Shown here one piece after another: positions 36,723 through 44,899 of a DNA stretch of 55,486 nt. This stretch comes from AAA164-E04 sp014239995. Lineage in GTDB: Bacteria > Verrucomicrobiota > Verrucomicrobiia > Limisphaerales > AAA164-E04. A model generated the notes under the pieces. It was not told the origin of the DNA. It worked only from the letters and a program-made list of their open reading frames with translations, and made no database searches. Position 1 is the first letter of the stretch. Every line of letters begins with the position of its first letter. The DNA lies in NCBI GenBank assembly GCA_029247315.1, contig JAQWLM010000073.1, positions 1 to 55,486 on the forward strand. The letters are read 5' to 3'. The translations under genes were made by a program, and so were the position numbers.

Positions 36723-38053
36723 CACGCGATCGGCGAATTAACGCTCCAGAGAACCAGAAGAAAACAAATCAGGGTACGCAATCTGACCAGATCGCGTCAT
36801 CGTCACAAAATCACCCTTTATTGGATTGGAGATACGGAGAGGGGTTTGGTTTTTCATCTAAATTTGCATCCTATCCGTCCGGAGGTGTTACCTCAAGAGC
36901 AAAGCACCTCGAACCGGCGTTCAACGGGGATGCTCGACCTGTATGGATCTGGAATTCGCCCAAGGCAAGAATCCGCCCCAGCCGTCCAGTCATCAGCGGC
37001 GAGCAGACCGCGCTCGTGCATGCACCTGGTTCATGACCAGCATGATCATGAACCAGGGATTTGACTTGAACTTTTCCGCATATCGAAAGGGTGTTTCACG
37101 TTGTCACTAACAAGATCATGGTCTCATTTTTTCCAAACCCAATCCCTATTTTTATAGGCAATATCATGGCGAGGTAGAGACGGTCGTTTTTTAAGATCTT
37201 CAAAAAATCGGATCTCGAATCAATCCATTCGGCACTTTGATTTGCTTATGCAATATCATCTTAGAGTTAATAACTTTTTGACACGCTTGATGTATCACAT
37301 GAAGAGCACGTCTTCTCTTCCCTTGGACATCCACAAACAGGGCAAAGGCCGCGTTGAAACTGTTAAATCATCAGGTGAGGCAGGTGCCCTACGGGATATC
37401 AAGCCGGGCACTGTTCAAGAATGGAAACGTCGGTACATCTGGTAGGATCCTGAAGGTCTTAAGCCTGATGAAGCAAGACAAAGGAGTCAAGCTGTTGCAT
37501 TCCCCTGACCTGAAGTCTGAGTTCACAGAAGTATCTAATGCAGGATTGCAAGGTGAGGATGAACTCATCATCAAGCTGACAGCAGCAGGAATTCAAGACA
37601 GCCACGGTTTTTTTCGGATCCATCATTGATACAAGCCAATCGGATTAATCTCCACAAGCACGTGAACGCCTGAGTCGACTGCCAGCAGCGAACCAGCGTA
37701 GATCATTGGGGAAAAGTTCGGCCAGTCCACGCCATGCGATGCGCTGGCAACCGACGCTGGCAAGGTTGAACATCGGAACAGCGCCTCGCTGGATCAAACC
37801 ATTCCAACGCGTCAAAGAAGTTGTCGTTTTTTTCGCTTCTGCCGGGTTTCAGAAACGCGACGAACGACCAGCAGACCCTTGTATCCGGGGCAAAGGATGG
37901 CAGTATCATCTTTTCTAACCATGAATCATTTCACAGAGACGATTGTCTGGAACCAGACCCTGTGCAGCCACCTTTTCCGTGAAATCAAGGTCGTGTGAAA
38001 AGACGTGTGTTCCCTGACGATCTTCGCCATGCTTTTCAAAATCCTCCAGATCG
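36723..38053. other. Non-coding stretch with possible gene debris
   Basis: About 1.3 kb without a convincing intact gene. Two frames look like decayed protein: around 36810-37060 on the plus strand (FYWIGDTERGLVFHLNLHP), and 37921-38050 on the minus strand (QGTHVFSHDLDFTEKVAAQG). The second runs into the oxidoreductase start region without a start codon of its own. A 9-base match (GATCATTGG) to the 3' end of the tRNA-Thr occurs at 37701. Base composition returns toward core values after about 37640. Confidence 0.5.
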
Positions 38054-39892
38054 ATGAGTAAATTAACCAGAAGAGACTTTCTCAACGGAACTTTGATGGC
38101 AACGGGAGCTTCTGTGTTGCCCTTCCGATCACATGGAGAACCGGAGCCAAATGCTTTGGATCCATCGTACTATCCGCCCGCGAGAACAGGACTCAGGGGA
38201 AGCCACCCGGGCTCGAATGAAAACGCCCACAACCGTGCATGGACCCAGCGCTCAGATTGGGGCCCCACCACCAGACTGCATGAGGTCTATGACCTCATCG
38301 TTGTCGGCGGTGGACTCAGCGGATTGTCGGCTGCTTATTTTTATCAGCAAAAGCACGGTCGAGATAAGAAGGTGCTCATTCTGGACAATCACGACGATTT
38401 CGGTGGGCACGCCAGGAGAAACGAGCACACGATCAACGGCCAGCGACGTATTGGCTATGGCGGTTCACAAACATTGGTCAAACCGCAGGCCGCACACAAA
38501 ATTGTTCAGGATCTTTTGAAGGACATCGGCATTGATATCGAAAGGTTCAAGACCGCCTACGACCGCGATTTCTTTAAACGGCACGATCTCGGAGCCACCA
38601 CGTATTTCAACAAGCAAGTTTTTGGACAGGACAAAGTTGTCGCGCATCCCTATTGCAATTATCCAAATTACATTGAAGGGCTGCAGGGCCCGAAACTATC
38701 CAACGAGGAAGCGGCCCGTGAGGCACCCTTGAGTGAGCGCGGAAAAGAACAATTGCTCAAGGTCCTCAATGGTGGCCTTCATTCAATCAAGCTCTCGGGT
38801 CAGGAATTAGAAAGCCATATCGCGAGGACTCCATATTTCGATTATCTTAAAAACACGCTTGGGGTCGACGATCCCGGGGTATTGAGAATGGCCAGGCATT
38901 CCGGCCTGGACTGGGCCAGCACGGGAACTGACCTGATGTCGATCCAGGCGGCAAAAAGCTGCGGCGCGCTGGGTTTCACCCCGGTCGCCGTCTACGACGC
39001 AGATCACCCCTACATTCACCATTTTCCTGATGGCAACGCCGGGATCGCGCGCGCCTTGGTCAAGAATATGATTCCCAGAGTGGCCAACGGAAAGAACGCA
39101 GAAGAGCTGGTTCTGTCCCGTTTCCACTATGCGGAACTGGACAAGAAATCCAGCCCAGTGCGCATCCGGTTAAACAGCACAGTGGTCAACGTACGGCATC
39201 ACGGTGCCCACCAGAGTGCGAGTGAGGTGGGTATTACCTACATTAACGGCAACAAGGCGTTTCAGGTGAAAGCCAAGGCGGCCGTCATGGCTTGCTACAA
39301 CATGATGATTCCCCACATTGTATCAGGGCTTCCGGAAAAACAGGCGGAGGCTTTGAAGTTGCAAGGGAAATGCCCCTTGCAATACACCACGGTCGGCCTG
39401 CGGAACTGGCGGGCGTTCAAGGAACTGGGCATCGGCCTGGCCATGTCGCCCGGTAACATGCACCAGGCCGTTCTTATGGACTTTCCCGTGAGCATGGGCG
39501 GGTATGAATACACAAGATCACCGAACGATCCATGCGTCCTCCAGATGATCAACTGCCCCTACGGAAACACCGTTGGGGCGCCCCGACTCGAACAATATCG
39601 CGAAGCACGATCCAGAATGCTGACCCTTCAGTTCAGCGACTATGAAGAAGAGATTCGCGCTCATCTCGGCGGTATGCTCCCGAAGTTTCTGTTTGAGTTC
39701 GACCGGGACGTGGAGAGCATTTCAGTCAATCGATGGGCTCATGGATACACCACGGGCGGACCGGACGATTCGACAAGAATCGGTCGGCAACCCTTCGGGC
39801 GGATCACCATCGCCAACGCGGACTCCGCCCCCGGAGCCGATGCAAAGACGGCGATGATGATGGCACACAGGGCCGTCCATGAGCTGGGATGA
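38054..39892 (+). CDS. Tat-exported FAD-dependent oxidoreductase, spermidine-dehydrogenase-like
   Basis: 612 residues. The Tat signal is TRRDFLNGTLMATGASVLPF. After a linker the dinucleotide-binding motif YDLIVVGGGLSGLSAAYFYQ (about 79-98) is followed by VLILDNHDDFGGHARRNE, the GG doublet motif of the amine oxidase/FAD-NAD superfamily. The C-terminus has the second FAD contact RITIANADSAPGADAKTAMM. The middle (YFDYLKNTLGVDDPGVLRMA, GTDLMSIQAAKSCG) matches the family usually annotated as NAD(P)-binding protein or spermidine dehydrogenase. It probably oxidises a polyamine or related amine in the periplasm, but the substrate is inferred. No heme-binding partner is adjacent. Confidence 0.87.
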   Translation: MSKLTRRDFLNGTLMATGASVLPFRSHGEPEPNALDPSYYPPARTGLRGSHPGSNENAHNRAWTQRSDWGPTTRLHEVYDLIVVGGGLSGLSAAYFYQQKHGRDKKVLILDNHDDFGGHARRNEHTINGQRRIGYGGSQTLVKPQAAHKIVQDLLKDIGIDIERFKTAYDRDFFKRHDLGATTYFNKQVFGQDKVVAHPYCNYPNYIEGLQGPKLSNEEAAREAPLSERGKEQLLKVLNGGLHSIKLSGQELESHIARTPYFDYLKNTLGVDDPGVLRMARHSGLDWASTGTDLMSIQAAKSCGALGFTPVAVYDADHPYIHHFPDGNAGIARALVKNMIPRVANGKNAEELVLSRFHYAELDKKSSPVRIRLNSTVVNVRHHGAHQSASEVGITYINGNKAFQVKAKAAVMACYNMMIPHIVSGLPEKQAEALKLQGKCPLQYTTVGLRNWRAFKELGIGLAMSPGNMHQAVLMDFPVSMGGYEYTRSPNDPCVLQMINCPYGNTVGAPRLEQYREARSRMLTLQFSDYEEEIRAHLGGMLPKFLFEFDRDVESISVNRWAHGYTTGGPDDSTRIGRQPFGRITIANADSAPGADAKTAMMMAHRAVHELG

Positions 39893-40579
39893 AAATGGGT
39901 TCATCGTCCTGTCTGTTCCTCGGTCTGTTGACAGGAAGGATGCTTCCCTCTGCGGAAATCTTAACTTCCCAAGCATGACATAGCTCTCGAAAAGGACCCG
40001 TGCGCCACCTGCTCCAATTGCCTGGTTGCCGCCTGAAAAAACTTACTCAAAAACTTCTCACTCGTGGGTGGGCAATTTTTGAGGCGATGGCCAGAGCAAG
40101 GTCACGAGAACCATGCGGCCAGCCTGATTCTCGAGTAATGAACTAGACGTGCAAATGGAGAATCGTACAGTGGGGGCCCGGTACCTTCAAAAACGGCAAT
40201 AAAAAAAGACCAGGGAACGGTTCCTGTCTGCTGTGGAGATTAGGTTGTGGGCTTGGGCTACGCTTGAGGGCTGCACGGGCAGTTCATCATGGCGATCTCA
40301 TCACCCAGTCAATCTGGCTGACTGTCGCCGTTTGTTTGGCTTAACGTATCACAAACCAAGTTCGGCCCGGGTTGGTTTCAACCCTTTCTTACCTGACACC
40401 GGATTGGATTTACGAGAGGGCAATATGCCAACGAAGGCTATCCATTAACCATGACTTCAGAATTTTCTGTAACTGGAATAAGAATCAGAGGTTGAACAAT
40501 AGCAAAGCAGACACCACCTTTTTTCAAGCTCCCTGCAGTAGAGACGTATCATACCTTGAAGGCACAACACCAAGGAGGC
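39893..40579. other. Intergenic region between convergent genes
   Basis: About 690 bases with no convincing gene. It contains a terminator-like hairpin for the minus strand at 40201-40228. Short frames around 40290-40600 are interrupted by stops. Confidence 0.5.
40201..40228 (-). terminator. Intrinsic terminator candidate of the redox operon
   Basis: Read on the minus strand, GACAGGAACCGTTCCCTGGTC forms a bulged stem (GGAAC/GTTCC core, GAC/GTC base) directly followed by seven T residues. It lies 350 bases after the stop of the candidate selenoprotein gene. The distance leaves a long untranslated tail. Confidence 0.55.
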
Positions 40580-41422
40580 TCAGGGAATCAGAGCCCTGAA
40601 AAAAACAGGAGCAGAACCCTCCCTCAATGCCTCAATGACAAGGCTCGGTGATTCCTCAAACGTGACGCTCTGCACATTTTCCCATACCACACCGTTTCTG
40701 GACAACTGAATCACGGCGCTCTGCCCGATTTCACCCTCGACCAGAAAACTAAAGGATCCATCGACCCATTCCGGTTGCGAGAGCAAGGGAGCAACAACGG
40801 GAATAGAAGGCGCCTGAACGGCATCAATCTGCGACCGGATCGCTGCAATACTCAGCTGTCTTGACTCGATATGAAGAATCTCCCAGAGATCATGAGAACT
40901 CGACGCCTCCGATCCATTGATGAGCACGAAATCCGAGTTATAGGTTCCCTCTCCACGACCAGCTGGAAAAAACTGGTGAAGTGCGAGATGTTCGGAATCA
41001 TCCAATGCCACCTCCAGACCTGCACGCTCCGCGAAGAAGAGCGTTCCTCCACTGGAAACGCCAATATCATCTTTTTCAAGTCCAATGACCCTTACAGGAA
41101 TACCGTGGGGGTTTCCACCGCGTTCAGCATAGTACTTGAATATTTCTCTCTCAACGACCGCTGAGTGGTTCCGACAAACCCCTCACCAATAGAAAAAAAA
41201 GTCCAGGAGAATGATCGATCCCCTGGCATCGGAGAGGCTGAACGGTTCCCCTGAGATAGCATCGTTCAATTCGAAATTCTCGGCCAGATCACCGACTTTC
41301 TTAAGGGAGGGTTGAGCACGAGTGGTGCCCTGGGCAAACACCAAGGCCATACATACGATCGCGCGCCCCAGGTTCAGTGGTCTTAATATCTTGAGGGAGG
41401 AATCATTGATTGCCTTGTCCAT
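40580..41422 (-). CDS. Candidate selenoprotein: exported TlpA/thioredoxin-like protein with UxxC, in-frame TGA
   Basis: A 280-codon frame with one TGA at 41183-41185 (codon 80). Codons 1-79 give a signal peptide (ending near TTRAQPS), the redoxin start VGDLAENFELNDAISGEPFS, and IILLDFFFYW. The TGA comes next, then GVCRNHSAVVEREIF in the same frame. The next gene upstream in the operon reads IVLDFFAYWCAPCARVSPIL at this place, so the TGA replaces the first CxxC cysteine and Cys 83 is the second. The rest of the fold is intact: YYAERGGNPHGIPVRVIGLE, then FVLINGSEASSSHDLWEILH, then a C-terminal beta-sandwich (FSFLVEGEIGQSAVIQLSR). A stem-loop fitting the bacterial SECIS pattern follows the TGA. 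ATG 41422 has AGGA inside the stop region of the preceding gene. Alternatives are a recent nonsense mutation or a sequencing error. Without Sec insertion the product would be a 79-residue fragment. Confidence 0.72.
41150..41165 (-). promoter_or_regulatory. bSECIS-like stem-loop after in-frame TGA
   Basis: On the minus strand CTCAGC-GGTC-GTTGAG forms a 6-bp stem with one G-U pair and a GGUC loop. The loop starts 23 bases after the TGA. Published bacterial SECIS models ask for a loop 16-37 nt after the UGA with a G among its first two bases. The E. coli fdhF loop is also of the GGUC type. A second small stem (GGTT/AACC) lies between the TGA and this hairpin. Confidence 0.6.
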
Positions 41423-41429
41423 GAATATC

Positions 41430-43064
41430 CTAGAATTTTACTTCAAAAGCTGCCTGGCACAAGCCCCAATCTCTACCTCGGTACAGATCCTCAAAAAAAG
41501 GCGCATCCAGGTTGGAATCCTCATAACGCGTCCAGTATGGGCCTGCACTGATACGGGCACTGGAACGATCCCCTACCCACCTCAAGCCAATTCCCGCCTG
41601 GTAACTTTCCAGACCTGGTGGGGCATTGGAAGAGGCAATGGAAGGCTGCAGCTCCCCTGTATCATGATACAAGCGTCCAAAGGCACTTAACAACCATGAG
41701 TTGCCAAGGTCATGTTCCAGTGTCAAGCCAGCAAACCAGGCGTCGAAATCCGGTTTTTCGGTTGCCATGCCAACTTGCGTGCGCAACACCAGCGATTCGG
41801 TGAGTGCGCTATTCAAAGATCCCTGAAGCGACCATCGCCGCTGGCGTTCCGTGGTGTCCGCACATTGTATTTCAAGCAATGAACGCATCCTGGCATTCAA
41901 CACATTCTCAGTTGCCAATCGGTAAATGACCGAGTCAATCCGATCTCTGCCAATTACGGTTACACGTTCAAATTCCGCGCTGGGTGCGATATGGTCACGC
42001 AGCAAGAGGATACCTCCCTCGAGAAAACCACCTGAGCTAAGGTATTCCCACCTTGCCTGTGTTCCAATCTGGCCTCCCCTGGGTTCCACGTCCGGATAGG
42101 CTTCAAGGAAGGGAAGACGGCCAATCTCCGCGTAATAGTCATGCAACCACAAGGCCCTGTAACTTTGAAACCCACGATAATAACCCATTTGCAAGCGAAG
42201 CTTCAGATCTTCTCGCACTTCCTGGTCAACCCTCAACTGGCCTAACAACCGATCTGCTTGAGTTTGCCGAGCGGTGAAAAACGGGTCGGGCGATCGCATT
42301 TCAAGGGCATAGGTCTGCACCGTTGCTCCCAAATCCCATTCGGTTCGATCATAAGCCTGGCCATATCTCATGTTCCACTGGGTCAGCTGGTAATCATTGT
42401 TCCACAAGACTTCAGCTGCAGTCTGGAACGTTTGTTCTACCTCGGCCAATCTGCTCACCGATGCTGTCCCGATGTTTGCATGCATGCCTGGATTGCTATC
42501 TGTTCCCATGCGACGCGTCACTCCAATCGAATCAATAACATCGCGAAGTTTCTCAACCCCTTCGAACCCGGAATGTTTGTAGCGCACCACGTAACCAGCA
42601 TCCGTTTCTTGGGTTTCCAAAACAACGATCAAAGGGATACCTGTTGCATCAAAATGTCCAAGCAAGGTGCCCTTGAAATCGTCAAGAACCTTGGATAATC
42701 CTGCACGCCGAATAAAGGCATCTGTTCGACGCGGTTGACCGGACTCAATATTAACAGCGACTAGTTCAACAGGTATTTGCTGAGGATTCCCGTGATGGGT
42801 CTTGTAATGGTTCCCAATCTGTTCTTCCAGGATGGGTGAAACACGTGCGCAGGGAGCACACCAATAGGCGAAAAAATCCAGCACAATAATCCGACGGTCC
42901 TGTCCATTGAAGGTGTATGATCGTGAAGGTGCCTCGCCCCTGACCGGCAAGTCAACCATGGACAGGTCGAGGCCATGGACGGACAAACAACAGCACAGAG
43001 TCATCAAAGTTTTGAGGACAGGGCCCCTTCCCCATTTCAGGGGTGAAAACGATAGAGCTTTCAT
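41430..43064 (-). CDS. TlpA-like thioredoxin fused to DUF3570-type outer-membrane barrel
   Basis: About 544 residues. After a signal peptide comes a thioredoxin domain (about 35-185) with the active site DFFAYWCAPC (Cys 69 and 72) and the cis-Pro region FDATGIPLIVVLET. The C-terminal 330 residues form an aromatic, alternating beta pattern (WDLGATVQTYALEMRSPDPF, LKLRLQMGYYRGFQ, WLLSAFGRLYHDTGEL) ending in AAFEVKF, with a terminal Phe as in outer-membrane barrels. The pattern and the DUF4266 neighbour point to DUF3570. In other bacteria TlpA-like and DUF3570 proteins are separate genes of the same cluster. The start ATG lies one base after the DUF4266 stop, and the candidate selenoprotein starts seven bases after its own stop. 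The three are probably coupled in translation. Confidence 0.82.
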   Translation of the reverse strand: MKALSFSPLKWGRGPVLKTLMTLCCCLSVHGLDLSMVDLPVRGEAPSRSYTFNGQDRRIIVLDFFAYWCAPCARVSPILEEQIGNHYKTHHGNPQQIPVELVAVNIESGQPRRTDAFIRRAGLSKVLDDFKGTLLGHFDATGIPLIVVLETQETDAGYVVRYKHSGFEGVEKLRDVIDSIGVTRRMGTDSNPGMHANIGTASVSRLAEVEQTFQTAAEVLWNNDYQLTQWNMRYGQAYDRTEWDLGATVQTYALEMRSPDPFFTARQTQADRLLGQLRVDQEVREDLKLRLQMGYYRGFQSYRALWLHDYYAEIGRLPFLEAYPDVEPRGGQIGTQARWEYLSSGGFLEGGILLLRDHIAPSAEFERVTVIGRDRIDSVIYRLATENVLNARMRSLLEIQCADTTERQRRWSLQGSLNSALTESLVLRTQVGMATEKPDFDAWFAGLTLEHDLGNSWLLSAFGRLYHDTGELQPSIASSNAPPGLESYQAGIGLRWVGDRSSARISAGPYWTRYEDSNLDAPFFEDLYRGRDWGLCQAAFEVKF

Positions 43065-43065
43065 T

Positions 43066-43302
43066 TCATTGACAGGCTGTGCAACCAGCTGCCTGTGCTC
43101 TACCCGAAACGGCTGTTCCGGGTTCGACCTGGGCCAGGACACTGGCTTGGTAGGTGAACACAGGGGAATCGGAAAACGTCATGTTGGGTTTGGATAACAA
43201 ACGCTGTTGGTTCAGCGGAACAACACTGCAACCCGTCAAGGCCAAAACCCCCATCGCCAATCCACACATCCATCCAGTCCATTTAGGTGCACATTTTCTC
43301 AT
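43066..43302 (-). CDS. DUF4266 small lipoprotein
   Basis: 78 residues. The lipobox is VLALTGCS (Cys 25). The mature part LLSKPNMTFSDSPVFTYQAS, then VEPGTAVSGRAQAAGCTACQ is characteristic of DUF4266, including the C-terminal Cys pair (C74, C77). Such lipoproteins occur next to DUF3570 barrels and thioredoxin-like proteins. The Cys pair is a plausible redox partner of the two TlpA-like proteins encoded downstream. It is first in the three-gene unit. AGGAAAAG lies about ten bases before the ATG. Confidence 0.85.
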   Translation of the reverse strand: MRKCAPKWTGWMCGLAMGVLALTGCSVVPLNQQRLLSKPNMTFSDSPVFTYQASVLAQVEPGTAVSGRAQAAGCTACQ

Positions 43303-43506
43303 CTCGGTTCTTTTCCTGAATCAAAACAGGTCATCTGACTGTGTCCGGTAGTAGTGCCTGGTCCGAACCCTGACACTGAACCCTAGATGACTGCTGCATC
43401 ATGCACCAGTTTTTCATGTGATTTTTGTTTAAACTTCCAACAACAAGGTTGGGAAACCGCAGGCAACCAGGTGAATGATTGTTCTGATGGAGCGGTACAT
43501 CGATGA

Positions 43507-43722
43507 ACCTTTGAAGATGCACAACACACAACCGCTGAAGAACTCGACTCGCTTCAACTACTTGCAAGAGCCAAGGAGACATGGGAAATGCAAGGAGATC
43601 CTGAAAGAGAAACTCAACGATCATTGGATTTTATTGACCACGCCATGGTCTTGAATCCAAAAAGCACCAAGTCACACACTGTTCAGGGCCAGATCTATGA
43701 AAAGGCGTATACCATGAAATGA
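43507..43722 (+). pseudogene. Protein fragment, probably the tail of a decayed TPR-type protein
   Basis: A 72-codon open stretch after a TGA at 43504. It reads LDSLQLLARAKETWEMQGDP, then TQRSLDFIDHAMVLNPKSTK, ending in GQIYEKAYTMK. The helical pattern with LNP-S-AH resembles a tetratricopeptide unit. There is no start codon at a suitable place, and the frame before the TGA (QQQGWETAGNQVNDCSDGAV) is not clearly related. I regard it as gene debris. Confidence 0.5.
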
Positions 43723-43955
43723 ACACGCATCACCAATGGTCTGCAGCTGGCAAAACAATCCTGTAACCGGGTTATTCAATTAGCCCTCCGGAATGGCATC
43801 GCTCACTTGGCTCGTCTCTGGATCAGCATATATGAAAAAGACTTTCTATTGATCTCCTTAAGGTGGGGCCAAGGTCTGAATAGATTGAATGTAACCCGTC
43901 AAGGCACTGAGACGTTAAGAATCATGACCGCGTATATTCCGGTTAACACTCCATC

Positions 43956-44555
43956 ATGAAAATATCAAAAATCAAACTCACACTAGCCCTCATGGGCCTA
44001 CTCACCAGTGCCAGCGCACAGGAACGCATGGACCTGAGCAAGGCAAAACACTATGCTCAGATCACGCGTCAGAACACTGAACAGTTCAAGCATGCTCCAC
44101 TGTCTTTCGAGGCCGATATTGAGCAACCCGTGGCCTTGGCAAATGACTCGTTTGGGGGCTTGCTGATACCTCGAGCCCGATTGTCAGAAGGTTCCTCTGA
44201 AGATGTCGGAACTGAGCCTGTAGCGATTGGAGAGCTTTGGCTTTATAACCTGACGCTCGAGCGGAACGGCTGGCCCATGCGGGAACATACCCTGGATATT
44301 ATTCCGCTCAACACCGAGGAAGGCAGGGTGAGGATTCCACGTTGTGTGCTCGCCGTCAGCAAACCCTCGGGAAAACCTCCCTTGCTGATGGTTTATGGGA
44401 AAAGCAAAACCCCCTTGTTTACGGTCAACTTGACGGAACGGGAACCATTTCAAGAGATGCCCCTCGACATGTCGGCTGACGAGTCGGGAAATGCCACCGT
44501 TCATATTTTAGGAAAATACCACGCCCGTTTCAAGGTTGCCGAGTTGTACCTCTAA
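43956..44555 (+). CDS. Small secreted protein of unknown function
   Basis: 199 residues. A signal peptide (ISKIKLTLALMGLLTSASAQ, cleaved after ASA) precedes a short helix and a beta-rich domain (PLSFEADIEQPVALAND, GELWLYNLTLERNG, LLMVYGKSKTPLFTVNL, NATVHILGKYHARFKVAELYL). There are no catalytic motifs and only one Cys in the mature part. I recognise no family. It stands alone, convergent with the isocitrate dehydrogenase gene. Confidence 0.75.
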   Translation: MKISKIKLTLALMGLLTSASAQERMDLSKAKHYAQITRQNTEQFKHAPLSFEADIEQPVALANDSFGGLLIPRARLSEGSSEDVGTEPVAIGELWLYNLTLERNGWPMREHTLDIIPLNTEEGRVRIPRCVLAVSKPSGKPPLLMVYGKSKTPLFTVNLTEREPFQEMPLDMSADESGNATVHILGKYHARFKVAELYL

Positions 44556-44783
44556 GGTCCTCCGGCGTACCATCATGGTTAAAGGGGTATGGCGGCCTGG
44601 AAATTTGAAAGCCGTCATGCCCATGATAACAAATACAGGATGGGTTTCGGAGACACCACACTCACACGAGCATTCTGCAGGGAACTGGTTTTCGGGGTAA
44701 ACACAGCGCCTGCTGCTAAAGACAGGTTACCCAGTGAGCTTTCCCTGAAACATCTCGCATACAGGACAACCATCAAAAGGTCA

Positions 44784-44803
44784 AAGCAGGGCGCACCCTG
44801 CTT
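44784..44803. terminator. Perfect hairpin between convergent genes
   Basis: AAGCAGGG-CGCA-CCCTGCTT is an 8-bp perfect stem with a 4-base loop, between the secreted protein gene and icd. Only short T runs flank it, so efficiency as an intrinsic terminator is uncertain. Confidence 0.6.
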
Positions 44804-44899
44804 AATTCGAGAGCCTCTCCCATGCGTATGCACAAGGGAGAAACTGAGTGGAAAACCAACGGGGAGAAGCACGAATGCGGTGGTTCGCTTCAATGGGGG

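Noticed and set aside
41186..41200. Frameshift in the run of eight A residues just before the TGA
   Set aside because: The frame encodes the expected thioredoxin strand (LLDFFFYW) before the TGA and the expected continuation (GVCRNHS) after it. No shift is needed.
40580..41422. TGA read as Trp or Gly by a recoded genetic code
   Set aside because: Many other genes in the window end at TGA (for example NUDIX, aroB and DUF4266), and tryptophan is encoded by TGG throughout. Only a position-specific reading is plausible.
43504..43722. Second selenoprotein candidate at the TGA at 43504
   Set aside because: The sequence on the two sides of this TGA is not clearly one protein, no Cys-containing homologue is recognisable, and there is no start codon context. 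It looks like gene debris.
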